Program-made: the position numbers and the translations under genes
The notes under the pieces: model-generated
Databases searched by the model: none
What the model saw: only the letters and a program-made list of their open reading frames with translations
What the model was told of the DNA's origin: nothing
Part shown: positions 28,301 through 43,300 of the stretch, one piece after another
Layout: each line of letters begins with the position of its first letter
How positions within the stretch are numbered: position 1 is the stretch's first letter
Assembly: GCA_032622095.1 (NCBI GenBank)
Contig: CP136069.1
Location: 45,606,194 to 45,670,193 of the forward strand
Length of the DNA: 64,000 nt
Source: Siphonodentalium dalli
Taxonomy: Eukaryota; Mollusca; Scaphopoda; Gadilida; Siphonodentaliidae
Direction: 5' to 3'

Positions 28301-31300
28301 CGATAATTGACAGGTGTCCCCACGTGTTATTTGTTGTGCTTCGCAATAGCAATGGCCTGTGTCGCGACATAAACTTACAGCAGATAATATTTGTCGTGTG
28401 TGCGACTATTCTTTTTCGGGAGATGAACTCGCTGCATCAACCGGAAAGCTGCATCCGAGAGCAAAAAATAAGGTCGTCATCAAAAATGATGCTTTAGAAC
28501 TATTTAAAAGCATAAAATTAAGTCATTTCCTCGGTGTTAACTTTCAGATGACTTTTTTACGACAAATAATTTGATTTGCAAACCATGGTACAATAAAGTA
28601 AATCAAATACACAGACATGAGTGAGTTCTATTTATATTTATGGGAGGCCAAGTTGGTACCATGCGCAGGCCTATCTATCAGGTCTAGCACATCCTTCAAA
28701 TTAATCCGAATCGTACCGAATATATAATTTCGAAGCCATTGTTTCTGTCTCTGTTGTATTTGCAAGCACCGCTTTCGATCGGAGAAATTCCGCTCTGTTA
28801 CTATATTTAGAGGTGACATTATGGGAGTCTCCGCCCACTAACACTTGTTTATTAACCCATACGGTTTCATTGGACGGAAAATAATTTACGCAATTAATCA
28901 GATTACGGAATCCCGAGGACTTGGAAATGAGATAGCGATGTTATCCGTCAGACCTTATATTCAATGTTGTAATGAATATTTAGGTATGAGTTTACTCAGA
29001 CTGGCCATTACTGTATTTAATTTTACACTTGAACTGCGATAAGAGACTTCTCATTTAACCAATTGTTCTGATTATCTTTATCATGCATGTCCTAGATTAG
29101 ATTTCAAATCTGATCATTGTACGAAAACCAAACATTACCATCCATATGTAAATGTCCTATATGATCCTATAGAAATTCTATAGGAACTGATAAGAATCTT
29201 ATAGGAAACAGCGATTCATAATAGGAAAATATAGGACCCGTATTTCCTAGGGAATTATAGGATTTTTTCAGAATTCCTAGGTGTGTCCTATAGGACAATT
29301 GCATCCATCCGTCCGTCCATCCATTCATCCATCCACTCACCTGACCATCCATTCAAACACTCACCTAACCATCCATTCAAGCACTCACCCAACCATCCAT
29401 CCAACCACCCATCCAGGAACCAGCCTAGAGGTTTCAAATTGGTTATTTGATTATTACGGAGAAGTGGACTGTTATCAAGGAGAAGTCATGATGGCTCACA
29501 TTCGATTTACACCCTCAACATCACCATTCTATCAAATTTTTAGACAACCTATAGCAAATATCATTTAGATGGTCCTATGATTTCCTATTATCTTCCTATT
29601 AGACCCTACTAATTTTCACACAAAAACCCTTGGAATCCTATGGGAAAATCTATAGGAAAATCTATAGGAATCCTATAGGTAATTCTAGGTGTACACATGT
29701 ATACCAATAGGAACATTTCGTACAGGTATACTGATACTCAGTACGTCAAGCCTAGTAAGTTTACTCACCAGATGATGATGTTCTGGGACGTTACAGAAGA
29801 GATAGCTGTCAGATTCCATCGCGCCTGGATGCGTTTGCGGAGGTGACTGTATAACCACTGGTTCTGGAAGAATCATCAGGAAGGTTAATGCATAATCCAA
29901 AATGCCTCCATAATACAAGGAAGATCAGAATTCACTGCAAATTCACCTTTATGCTGGAATGACTTGTATACAGCTTGCAAACTACAGGGTAAGTTGCAAT
30001 TAAAACCAAAGAAGTCAGTATTACATCACATGTACTGGTCTTGTATGATTCTTCTTATGGAGTGTTGTTTACAACAAAGTGAATAAGCAGTGTTTCCACT
30101 ATTTCCAAGAAATGAATGTCAAACTTTAAGGCTGGAATCAATAAGAATTCAACCAGTATTACACACAGAATTATTTTAATGATCCTTGGTGAACGGCAAT
30201 CATGTACTCCTAATCACTGTTTTTGCGAAATGTCGTTAATCCAATATTTCACATGTTGTGGTATATAAGGTTCCTAATATTTACATGTAAAGCATCCAGA
30301 TTAAAAAAAAATCCAAAAAGTTTTAACTTTCCATGTGTAAATCCAATTAGTGTTTGAAGTAGTACATGTTTCACTCTCCCAGCTGACTTAATCCCACATA
30401 ACTACACACATGGCTAATTAGTAACTAGTCTGAGCTAGTCTTATAATCCCCTCACACATGGAGCCTTCAATAGTCAATATAATCATTGTACTGCAGCAAG
30501 CACACCATACACAATAAAAATGTATCATTCACACCCATTGTAAGCTCGGCCAGGTAAATACCTAATACAACAGCATGTCCAGGCATGTGGCGGAAAGATC
30601 ATATGAAATGACTTCACCATGTTATTAATCAATCAATAATGGCACTTTGTTGAATATTGTTCTGTGAGAAATATTTCATTTCTCGCTTTGACTCTTTAAG
30701 TACACAATAGTGGCATGCTTTTAACTTTGTTAGCACCATACTATTTCCTCAATACATTATCTTATCAATATACAGTTGATATTTGATTTAGTTAAAGGCA
30801 CATACACTGTTTGATGTTTGGAAAGTTTATTCTCACATTATTGGGGTCCAATAAATAACACTGGAACTCATGATGTGATGACACCATTAACCCTTTCATG
30901 ACGGGAGGCACGCTGGTGCAGCATTAAAGATCATGTGCCAATGCATTCTCTTATATATGGGAGTCTCCCATAGGGAGCCTGGCATATATAAGAGAAAGCA
31001 CTGGCTTAGAATGTTAAGGTAAATAGTTAGGCCTCATGCATTCTCTTATATATGCGAAGCGCCCTATGGGCGACTCGCATATATAAGAGAATGCATTGGC
31101 ACCGGGTTTTCACATAATTTCAGGAAGCTCCAGTCATGAAAGAGTTAACAGCTCCAGGTGTGACAACATACATGTAAAACAACAATACAAACATTCAAAA
31201 TAGTAAGCTGAATTAATTTCTTCACAAATCTTTCTTGATTCCTTTTAAATGACAACCTCACTGATGATGTGGATATTCAAAGACAATATCGCATATCGAA

Positions 31301-34300
31301 GCATCTGTGTCAGAGCAAATGTAATGTCAAGAAAATATTTCTATTGTTCTAAGGATGTGAAATAATATTTATTTCAGTGCTATATTTCTCCATTATATTG
31401 TGCTCATTTGTGGTCAAATTATGCATAAAAGTCTATTAATAAACTTGTTGTCTGCTATAATAATGCTTATATAATAATACTGGGCTATGAAAGGAAATGT
31501 AGTATGAGTGGTACCTTTGTGAATGATCGAATGCCTTCCTCTAGTATGTGCTGGCATAAGTGTGCACATGGACTTCAAGAGAGAGTGTCTTGTCACCAAA
31601 ATAATATTATATGTGCAGTATGTAAATCTGATATTCAGTACATATCCTGAGCTTGTTTAAGAATTGGAATAATTTACTGTACTAGGGAGATTGATGCAGG
31701 ATTAATTACATGTACTTATTTAGTTGGAACCTCCCATATTTTGTAAATGAATATATGCTTAATTTTTGGTGTACTGTACTGTGCATTTATGTATTGATAC
31801 GGACGTAATTGTCTGAAATATGCATTAACCCTTTGAGTGCCAGGGGCCGATCTCATCGGCCCTAATTTACGGTGTGTAAAATCGGCCATAAAAAATAAAA
31901 AATAAATATTTTTGTTTGGGTTTAATTATTTTTGGGTATGCTTAAGCATGCTATAGCGAATTTAAAAACAAAGGATAAAACCTTAGGGGCATGTTATCAC
32001 TCAAAACTATCACCATGTATTCATAGTAATAATTTTGATGCCCATGAAAAACGTAAGATTCCCTGGCACCAAACCTACAAAATAAGTCTGTTAAAGAATA
32101 TAAGACAAAATTACTAAAATTGTAAAAAATAATAACAAATGATGAAAAATTGTTAGGCCAATGCATTCTCTTATATAAGCGAGGCGACCTATGGTCGACT
32201 CGCATATATAAGAGAATGCATTGGCACAGGGTATATGGGTTGATACAAAAATTGGACCTGGTACTCAAAGGGTTAATAATAATAATAATAGGAGCTGAAT
32301 ACTTTTATAAGTGAATAGGAGAATCCATTGAGTATAGAAAGGGTTAACTCTTCCAGGACTGAATTCTTTGATTGAATTTCTGCCTCCGATTAATAAAAGT
32401 TGGAATTGGAACAAGCCTGAGCATAGCGTGCCTGTCATTTGCAGATTCATGAGGTCCCCAGAGGGTGAATTTAGTGACACTATCCCTCTTGCATAGCAGG
32501 CTAGCATCACTAAATTCACCCTCCGGGGACATCAATCTGCTTAGGCCTCATCTGCTATGGGAGACATAGACTCAGATTGAAGTTATCAAATGGTGAATAT
32601 TGTGATGTACACCCATTGGGAACCTCGATTATGAAATGTGTCATCTGCCAAATTGGGGATATAGAGAAACTAAACTAAAAAAAAGAAATAGAATCTATGT
32701 GAACAAGTTTCTATAGAAATTTAATAATAAAGAAACTTTCCAGAGAAGATGAGGCCTAAGCAGAATGAGATCCCCAGAGGGTGATGCTATGTGGGACAGC
32801 ATCACTAAATTCACCCTCTGGGTACCTCATTCTGCAAATGACAGGCACACTAAACTCAGACTTGAATTGGAATTGCACTTGTCAAACAAAAAGTTTGTTC
32901 CCCCTCCCCCTTGAAGTACATGTATGGCCCTGTGATTCTTCGAATCAAATTTTGATTCACAATTCAGTTTCCTAAATCGCCAATCAAACAATTCAGTTGC
33001 AGATTACAATCATCTATAACATTGCTCCATCAAAATGCACATACAAACTTTTGATGTCAAACTAGACTCGCAATCACTTGCCAAGTGCCAACATGAAATC
33101 TGCTGCTCCTATATTAATATGTTGATATGCGGAACGCTGCAAAGTACTAAAGTAGCCCATGATATGTCTGACGGTTTCGGTGTTTTGAGCTTCAGTTATC
33201 GGTAGCCTGCAATAACTCAAGACGTCATGTCAATTTTAACCCTTTCTATACTAAAATGGATTCTCCCATTCAGTATAAAAGTAGACATTGGAATGGTCTA
33301 TTGATCATATTGAGGGGTTTTCATGAAAAACAAGATATAAATGGGGATATTTTTTGCCAATTTCTTACAAACTTATGGATAGGTGTCTCCATCATATACA
33401 GAATCAAATTGTGTGGTTTAAAGTTTCGAAAGCGGTGTTGTCCGAGTCAGGAATGGAGGTCGGGGAAGAGGCACCACAAATGCTAAAAAAAAATGTTGCC
33501 CACTTTACCAATCTTATATATATAGTCATCTCCATGGACCAAAGTATTTACATAATAGTGTAGTTTAAAGGCCCACTTAATTTTTGAGTCACGGATTATT
33601 TTTTTTATAGTGACTTGATATACAATTTTAATAACATTCTATGCCATAAAATATGATTAATATACCATAAGTCATCACCATTTGAAACATCTGTGTCTCA
33701 GAAGATGCCCAAAGAGAAATAGAAAACAGCTTAAATCATATAAAGATTTCCCCTGTTTTGGCTCCCATAATGCAAAAGAATTCAAACTAAAGATGTATTT
33801 TCAATGAAAGGGGAATAACTCTATCTTTAAGATACAGAGTTATTCCCACTCCATGGAAAATAATACACTTTTTACAATAATCTAGATGACAAAAACACGT
33901 CGGTAACTCAACAAAACAACATGTTCACAGTTTATTACACCGGATAAGTTAATAATACAATGTTTTGGAGCTTCCTCTTTCAAATGGTATATAATATGGC
34001 ATATATTTTATATATATGTGACCTGAGGGTTCGAAAATTAAGTGGGCCTTTAAATATTTCTAAGTGATGCCATCTGAGTCAGGGGTGGGGGTTGGAGCAT
34101 CCTAAAAGTTATGGATATGGGATAATTTTGGCCTTGTCACTATTCAGTCAATTTTAATGTACTTTTTAACCCGAGCTACGCCGAGCAACCCTGGTAGCAG
34201 GGGCGCCGGAAGCATCCAAGGGCAGAACCTACAAAAAGGGCACTTTTCCGCAAAAAAGGGCATTTTCTCCGCAAACTCGGGAAAATAACCATAAATTCAT

Positions 34301-37300
34301 TGTGGCAAAAATCCCTATTTTAATGGTATTTGTCGGTTTTTATGGCCGTTTTGTGATAAAATTGACAAAAAATTAATATTCCTTGTGAAATTGGTGGTAT
34401 TTGGACCAAAAAAGTCACATTTTGCTATAAAAACACGAGATTAAACACACAAAAAGCATTTTCTGTCTCCAGAAAAAGGGCAAGTCCTGCCCCCGCTCGA
34501 CCCCCCCTTGGTCAAGGGCAGGGGGGTCAGCTGCCCCCTCTGCCCCCCCTCTTCCAGCGCCCCTGCCTGGTAGTATGAAGTATATAAGTCAACCGTAGAA
34601 AAAAATGTAACCTGCTACACATCTATCATCCTTTGCATACAGTTGTCATCTACCCTGTTCTCTCAACCTAACAGCTATGGCCATAATACACAAATCGCTA
34701 GGTAGTAGAATGGGGTTATCAAAAGCTATGAGCAGTGGAGAGACAACGTACTTAATCATGATACATAGCAGCCAGTTTAATTCTATTGATTATTTATCTT
34801 TTATTACATGCCATTTGTTTATTAAAGACTGCGAAGATCCACTTTAGAATTGAAAGTCAATGGGGTAACAAGAGCAACGCTGGGCGTGGCAAAATACGCC
34901 CGGTGTGCTTTTATGAACTGTACACAAACAAACAATGGCAGTGACACTAAATATTGAGAATTCTAAGTCGAAAAGAGCCATAAGTCAGTAAAAAATATTC
35001 GGACCAAACCCATAATCAAACTTGGCCTGTATTGTGGTCTGGAAAACTCACATACCAAATTTGGTTCTGATAAAATAAACCTAACAAAGTCATCATCCGG
35101 AAATCTCAAATATTGAAAATTCTAAGTCGAAATGAGCCATAAGTCAGTGAAAAATAATCGGATCGAACCCATTATCGAACTTGACCTGTATTTTGGTCTG
35201 GAAAACTCACATACCAAATTTGGTTCCGATAAAAGAGGCATAAGTAAGTACAAAATAATCGGAACGAACCCAAATTCGAACTTGACCTGTAATTTGGTCT
35301 GGAAAACTCACATACCAAATTTAGTTCCGACGATGGATGGACGGCTGGATGGACGGACGGTGCGACAGACAGACCAATCACATAATACGGCCATTTTTTT
35401 CTTCAAATGGGCATATAATGAAAGTGTCAATGACACTGTAGCTCAACTTCGAAAGGGAATAATTTCATGTGTTACAGTCAATGGAGTGATTAGGAATGTG
35501 GAAAGTTGAAAGGCCTAGTTATGCAAAGGGTAAAATCCAAGATGGCTGCTGGCGGCCTTGTTTTTTGGCTGAATGACACCAAAAGGACTCGTTCCCATCT
35601 ACATATCATTGTTAACATCCATGACAAATTTCATGGAGATTCGACAAAAGCTACGACCTGTAACCCACGCCAAAGGATTTAGTCATGCAAAGAGTAAAAT
35701 CCAAGATGGCTTCTGGCGGCCATGTTTTTTGGCCGAATGACCCCAAAATGACGCGTTCCTATATACATGTCAATGTCAACATTCATGACAAATTTCATAA
35801 AGATCAGACCAAAGGTACGACCTGTAGCCCGCGCCAAAGGATTTAGTCATGCAAAGAGTAAAATCCAAGATGGCTGCTGGCGCCATTTTTTTGGCCGAAT
35901 GACCCCAAAAGGACTCATTCCCATCTACATGTCATTGTTAACAGCCATGACAAATTTCATGATGATCAGACGAACAGTACGACCTGTAGACCGCGCCAAT
36001 GGATTTAATTTTGAAATCCAAGATGGCCACCAGCGGCCATGTTTTTTGGCCAAATGGCCCAAAAAGAATGACTCGTTCCCATCTACATGTCAATGTCAAC
36101 AGCCACGACAAATTTCATGAAGATCCGACCAAAGCTACGACCTGTAGCCCGCGCCAAAGGATTTAGTCATGCAAAGAGTAAAATCCAAGATGGCTGCTGG
36201 CGGCCATGTGTTTTGGCCGATCGACCCCAAAATCACTCGTTCCCATCTACATGTCAATATTAACATACATGACAAATTTCATGATGATCAGACAAACAGT
36301 ACGACCTGTAGCCCGCGCCAATGGATTGAATTTGGAAATCCAAGATGGCTGCCAGCGGCCATGTTTTTTGGCCGAATGACACCAAAATGACTCGTTCCCA
36401 TCTACATGTCAATGTCAACATTCATGACAAATTTCATAAAGATCAGAACAAAGGTACGACCTGTAGCCCGCGCCAAAGGAAATTGTTGACGGACACACGG
36501 ACACACACACACACGGATGACGGACGCCAAACCATGGCAATAGCTCAAACTTACAAAGTAAGTTGAGCTAAAAAGTGACAACCTGTGATGTTGTCTAATT
36601 TGCATATATTTAAGAAATGGATGTTGGTTTGCTTGCATTCCATAGTGTTCCACACATAAAAATGTCAGACCAACTTGCATCCATACTCTATGGAACGCAA
36701 CAAAATCAACATCCATTACTTATATTTACACTCAACCGAGTCAACTTGAAGATTAAAAGAGCATTTAGCGCCAATTTCCAATGTTTATTCTCATAGCTCG
36801 TTGCAAGTTGAGTCAACACAATCTGGAAGCAAGTTGGGGTAAGAGTGTGACGTCATGTGATATAATTTCGACCAACCAACATCATGCATTCACGTTCCAC
36901 AGCGCGAATGCATGTGTGAGTGTAAATATTTAGATGACACTAACATTCAAAAGTTTAGCATGTACCTTTAATCAGAAAATTGTTTTTGGTGATTTTGTCC
37001 ACTTTTAAGATATTTCACCACTTTGTGCCAATATTTGGTGCGAGATCAAACAGGTAGATCGATAAGAGATAAATATGTGTGGGTGAAAAATGTAATAAAT
37101 ACGAGTATCAGGTATTCATAACATCTTCAAATTGCTATTGGGTTTATATAACTGAAGTGATTTTTTTAATTTTTTTAAATATTTTTATTCAGGTCACAAT
37201 GCATATCATGACAAGATATAAATCTATTATATATTTTGGAACTTCTGTCTGTCTGTCTGTATGTGTGTTATAGACTCGAAAACTGCTCGTCTGATCCCAC

Positions 37301-40300
37301 TCAAATAGCCAGAACAAAGTTGGGCACATCAGCTAGTACATTATATATTGATACAAGACATTTAAGTTTACAAAATCATTTATGTTTGTCTGGTGGAGTT
37401 ATATTGTAAAATATAGCTTTGGCTCTTAGGGTCCTGCGAATATTCGATATTCGATACGAAAGTCAAATTCGATTCGAATTCGATTCGAAATTGCCAACTC
37501 GAAATTTCGAATATACACTTACGGAAAAGTAGGCAGTTTACGGGCAGGTACACACGTCGATCTTAGCTGTTTTGTGCTATTTAATTACAGAAATGATGTA
37601 TATATGCACCTTATAATAACCATTGGACCGACCACGCGCCTGAATTATAATAGCTATGAGACTGATCAACCGGTAGCTTTATCCGCGGTCTATCCGTCTC
37701 AGATTCCGCGTTATGTATATAGCTCAGAATTTAAACAACACGTGTTCCCGGCATCGAAAAATGCATTTTGGCGGTGTTTTCTTTTCGGAGCGTTCTTTGA
37801 CACTTGACAAAACGTCATCCGTTATTCATGTTTATTTTAAAGATGATAACGCTGCATGCTTACACATGTGATGAATGCAACATGGTGTATAAATCGCAAG
37901 CATCTGAGACAATGACCCTTCTATGGAATCATCTGTCCAAGAAGCATCCAGCACTACATAAACAGGCTACACTGCGACTGTTGTTGCATCTTCAAGTTTA
38001 TAATAACGGGTGATTCCGAATGTTGATTTGCAATTTTGCATGCACGTGCAATCTGTACAAATTTTGCGTGATTTTAGTTCCAATAATCCGTTTAGTGGTT
38101 ATATTTTAATCGCCGTGACGGTCGAAAAATGCCATTTTAATCAATATCCGTGAGAATGCAACATACAGATATGATTCGATTCGATATTCGATTCGATTTC
38201 CTGAATTCGATTCGATATTCGATTCGATCAAAATCTCCAATTCGCAGGACCCTATTGGCTCTATAAATCAATTTGGCTGTATCTATGGGCTGCCTGTGCT
38301 GTAAGTTGCACTAAAGTGTATTGTAAATTTTCTTGTGGCAATTATAACTATTGTAAGGAATTGTAAAAATTTCTTTGTTTTTTTTTTCCATTTTAAATAT
38401 GAGACTGGATTTAAAGTATGGATTTTTTAGTTACAAAAAGGAAGAGTACAGTCAGTTCTACATTAAGGGTTCAAATGAAGTTGCCAATTTATTCCATCTT
38501 TCTTTAATAAAAATGTTTTTTTTATTTGGAACCACATTGAATGTAATTCTAGATATTCTTTAGTACTTGATTCTGATAGCTGAAGAGTTTGTTTGTAACT
38601 ACAAAAACTAAACTAATAAATAATATCAAACAATGTGATTTTTGCTGTCAAATAATTGCTATGGTCTCAGTAAATCATGGAAGATACAGGGAGATATACA
38701 TAAAATAAATGGGTTAATAATTCTATGTCCACAAAGTGTTATCTTCTGGATGGAGTTTCTCAGCTCAAACAAGTTTATTTATTTATTAGAATATAAATGA
38801 TAAATTAGATAGGTTTCAACAGGAGCATCGCTGGAGCATGGCAAAATAAGCCCATGCTAATTCCAACAAAGGGCCATAACTCAGATGAAAATTGGCTTGC
38901 GGAACCCAAATTTGAACTTGACCTGTATTTTAGGCTAGTAAACTCACATAACACATTTCATTCCATTCAGTTCAGACTTACTAAATTTATCATACAGAAA
39001 CAAAAATTGAAAATTCCAACAAAAAGGACCGTAACTCTGGTGTAAATTGGTGGGAGGAACCAGAATTTGATATTTATCCTGTATTATGTTTTCAGTTGAG
39101 GCTATCTAAAGTTATCATCCGGAAACCAAAGCGTACGGACGGACCAATAACATAATATGTCCCATTTAAAAAAAAACAGGTGTTTAAATTTCCCAGAACA
39201 CTGAATACATCATTTCATAATCCTGAATAACTTGATAAAATGGATCTCAAATTCATCGCAATTCATTATGAAATTGATTAACCTCGTCCACTAAATTCGA
39301 TTCCAGCCTCGTTAAAGCTAGACTCGAATCGAATTTAGTGCACTCGGTCAATAAATATCGCATAGAATTGCAACTAATTAGAGATCCTCTATATATATTC
39401 CTACTCTGAAGGTTATTCAGGATTGTGTAAAGATGTATTCAGTGTTCTTGGAAATCTTTATACGCCAGATTAAAAAAACTCGTGCTAATTTGAGATCCAT
39501 TTTATCACATAATCACATTTTAGCAAAGGAAAAGACGATCTCGAAATGGCAGGGGTTAAACAAATTAATCAACATCATTGTGCTAAGCACTTAAGTCACT
39601 GCACGTGCCGATAATACACGTGTGCCTTACTAACAAAATATCAAGCCGGGTTTAGGAGCTAATTATATTATGATATAATTATTAATATGCTACTTACTGA
39701 TTGGACTCGGAGGATCCACAATATATCCGTTTACCCGAACTGGACTATATGAAATTGGTGTCCCAGAAGCCACTGGCGATCCCGGAAGAAACTGCATTGG
39801 TGACTGAACTTGAGGAGCTGGCATCGGAATGCCTCTCCCTGTCGAAAAATAGTACCTCCCTGGTCTAGCACCACCGGACGGAACGTAAACACGCCCACGT
39901 TTATACGGTATAATTTGAGCAGGTCCAGTTGGAACATATGACGAAACAGGTGGCGCTCCAGTATAAACAACTGTAGCAGGTGCCGCCTGAGACGGCATGT
40001 AACCGTTCGCAACCTGTGGAGCCACAGACGGGATAGGCTGAACATAGTTTTGTTGAAAAGTTGAAACAGGTTGTGGAATGTTTTGAGGTTGGTATCCGAT
40101 GTTCTGTTGTTGAGGCTGCCTAATGTTTCCGGATATTATGCCAGCAGGATGTGGAGCTGTGTAGGTTGGTGCGATGATGGGAGAATGACTCGCGATCGGA
40201 GAAATGCTAACAGGAATTACGGGAGCTGGTTTGTGTACTGGACTTTGCTGATAGCCAGGAGCATGTGCTGGAGACTGATAATACGCTGTTTGTTGTGGTG

Positions 40301-43300
40301 ACTGCATGATTCCTTGAACGGGACGAAATCCAGAGGGCGTTGACATCCCAAGTTGATTGGCTGGGTATCTTTGACCCTGAGCCTGTGATATTGGGCTGAC
40401 TTCTGCTGATGAAAGATTGGGCTGACTTGAAAACTGTTTCTGCTTGTGGATCGGTTCAAACATTGGAATCGTTTCATGTTGTCTGTGTGAGGGACCATTT
40501 ATAGCCATGTCGTCAACACTCATGCCTGTAAATACAGATACAGCCAAATAAATTGGGAGAAAAAATTTGCCTGAATAGGACATTATAAGAAATGCTACAA
40601 GCAGATTCATGCGATCAAACATGGTCGTGTTTGCAGAAAACTTTCTTTAATGCCACGCTCCTAGTTAACCATTTGAGATAAAATACGTCGCTCTTACGAC
40701 TCTGTTTTGTCCATTCCCAACATGTTTTATATCTGGATAGGTAGGATGGTTCATATGCTTTTTTCCATTTTTTTCAATAACAAAACTATGTTGTTTTTCT
40801 TTCAATGAATAACAAAATTGAACATCATCCATGTCAGGTTGATAATAAATTTTGCAGTTGGGGGATTTTTTCTTTGTCACCCTCAAAAATGCAATAAATG
40901 TATACAAATGATAAAAGATAGATAACAACACAAAATAGCATATCCATATGATTACCTCTGCCTGACGGTCTCTTCCCTTGAGGGATGAACTCTCCAAAGT
41001 TTTTCTTAGCTTTGATGCTTTTATCGCCCATGGGAGTACGTGATTCTTTTCTTTCCATTCCGACCCATTCACCAGCTGAGTAACCAGTCACACCACCAGG
41101 TATAGCATCATGTGGTGATGTCCCCTATAAACAGAATGTGACATCAGCATATTGCAGAAATAACAAGTGTACTGTGCATCCTCCCCTGCAGTTTATTTAA
41201 CTTTCTAAGCAAGTCTGAATTTAGTGTGTCTGACATTTTCAGAATGATGTCCCCAGAGGGTGCAGTTAGTGATGCTATCCCACACAGCGGGCTAGCATCA
41301 CAAAATTCACTCTCTGAGGACATCATTCTGCTTAGGCCTCAACTGCTATAGGAGACCTAGGATCAGATTGAAGTTCCCAAGTTGATGTTGGTGATGTACC
41401 TCTACTATGCATTTTATCTTCTATAAATTTGGGGATATGGAAACTCAACAGAAGGGAAAAACAATGTTAATTTTAGACTATAGATACTTCCCAGAAGATG
41501 AGGCCTAAGCAAAATGAGGTCCCCAGAGGGTGAATTTGGTGATGCTTGGCCACAGAGCGGGATAGCATCACTAAATTCACCCTCTGGGGACCTCATTCTG
41601 CAAATGTCAGACATACTAAATTCAGACTTGTTTCTAAGGGCCATAACTTCAAAAGAATTGAATGATCAAAACCTGTATTTTGTGGATATAGTTCGCACAT
41701 GTAGCGTCATGAGTATACTGAAGATCATTCAAATATGAGTTATGATAAGAGATACAGAGATCAAAAGTTAGCACAGAGGCATTTATCATTCAACACTGCC
41801 AAAAATGAATGGATGAAACCCACACCATGTGGATATCGTTTCCCTCATGCTGGTTCATGAGCATATCGAAGATCATTCAAATCTGGCCTATGATTAGCTG
41901 CAATTTATTACTGACAGACGTACAGAGGGACGAAACCCATTTCTATTATCACCAGGCAAACTTCGTTTGTGGGGAATAATAACTGGTCACACACCAGGCC
42001 TAGCATCATACAGTGATGTGCCCCATAAACAAAATGAGATATCAGTAGATAGCTAAACATGATGTTGTTTACAATACAATCAGGGATTGCTCCAGGATTT
42101 AACAAGGGTTGCACTTCAAAGATGACTCTAGTCGAGATTTATGCCCATAAGAGTGAACCTGTCTGACCAAGAATCACTAAAAATGGACGAAGTGAAGAAC
42201 CATTACTCAGAACAAAGGGCCATAACTCAGGTAAAATAAAATGGACAAACCTGGTTTATGAAGTCAGTCATGATATTGTTATGAAAGATCCATAGACCTA
42301 ATATGAATGGAATCGTTTGACATTTGTTGAAGATTTCGCACTAACAGTCATAAAATTGCTAAAAATAGACAAACTAAGGGCCGAAACTCAGGTACAATAA
42401 ATCGGACAAATCTGGTTTTTGAACTGGATAGTGATATTGTTTTGTTAGGTCCACATATCAAATATGAATGTAATCGGTTCACATCTCTTCAAGTTTTGCG
42501 CTAACGGAATAAAAATGATAAAAATAGACAAACTAAGGGCCGTAACTCAGGTAAAAAGTATTGGACAAAATTGGTTTTCGAATATGTTCGAGATATTGTT
42601 GTGAAAGATCCATATACTAAATATGAACGAAATTGGTTGACGTTTGTTCAAGGACATCAAATTTCTATAAATAGAAACAAGTGGCATAACTCTAGTTATA
42701 AAGTTGGGTCGGACCCAATTTTATGTGTGCATCTGTCGCATATGACAAAAATGTTCAGAATCCATCAATAAATGGCTATGTTATAAAGGTTTGTTGCCGC
42801 TCGCCCGACCAACCATCCCTCGTCATATTAATGGTCATATTAATTGTCATATTAATTGGCGAGTTTAAAAAAAAACTCAACTAAAAATGGACAGTAATGA
42901 TCGAAGTTTCCAATCAACCAAATACACCATATAATACCATGATGAAATGGCTTTAAGAAACTTTCACTTTTGACTAGAGTAATTAAAAAATTTAATTACA
43001 TGAGCCTTCTTGACAATAAAAGCTAATTATTGTAGGAAATGAAGTGGACGTAACTATATACCAGTAACTATTCTAAAATATGACAAACATAAAAATACAG
43101 TGCAAGGTGACGGGAGTTTAAAACAAGAGATGGACTGTCGTCCGGTGCATACCCCCTCGTGGAATACCGCCTAGTGTGGGCACATCTATAACTTATGATG
43201 GCTATACTCAGACATATGGATCCAGAAATCAGCATTTTCATATAAACAAAGATGAATAACTATAGAACAAAAAACCAAAACAAACAATTGAATGTACCAT

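Noticed and set aside
29281-29568. Frame rich in HPSIHPSTH
   Set aside because: It is a CCATCCATT microsatellite translated.
35767-36566. Overlapping frames in the 'AAGATGGC' array
   Set aside because: Tandem core repeat; three different frames are open over the same units, which is array structure rather than coding.
39690-40622. 310-codon frame starting with a hydrophobic, signal-peptide-like stretch, as a separate secreted Pro/Gln-rich protein
   Set aside because: The hydrophobic part (before 40525) lies on the intron side of a good ATTTACAG acceptor, and the phase matches exons 10 and 12. It is one exon of the coiled-coil gene.
40665-41072. 135-codon minus frame overlapping exon 10
   Set aside because: A different frame from the spliced exon; it runs through the intron and has no support beyond being open.
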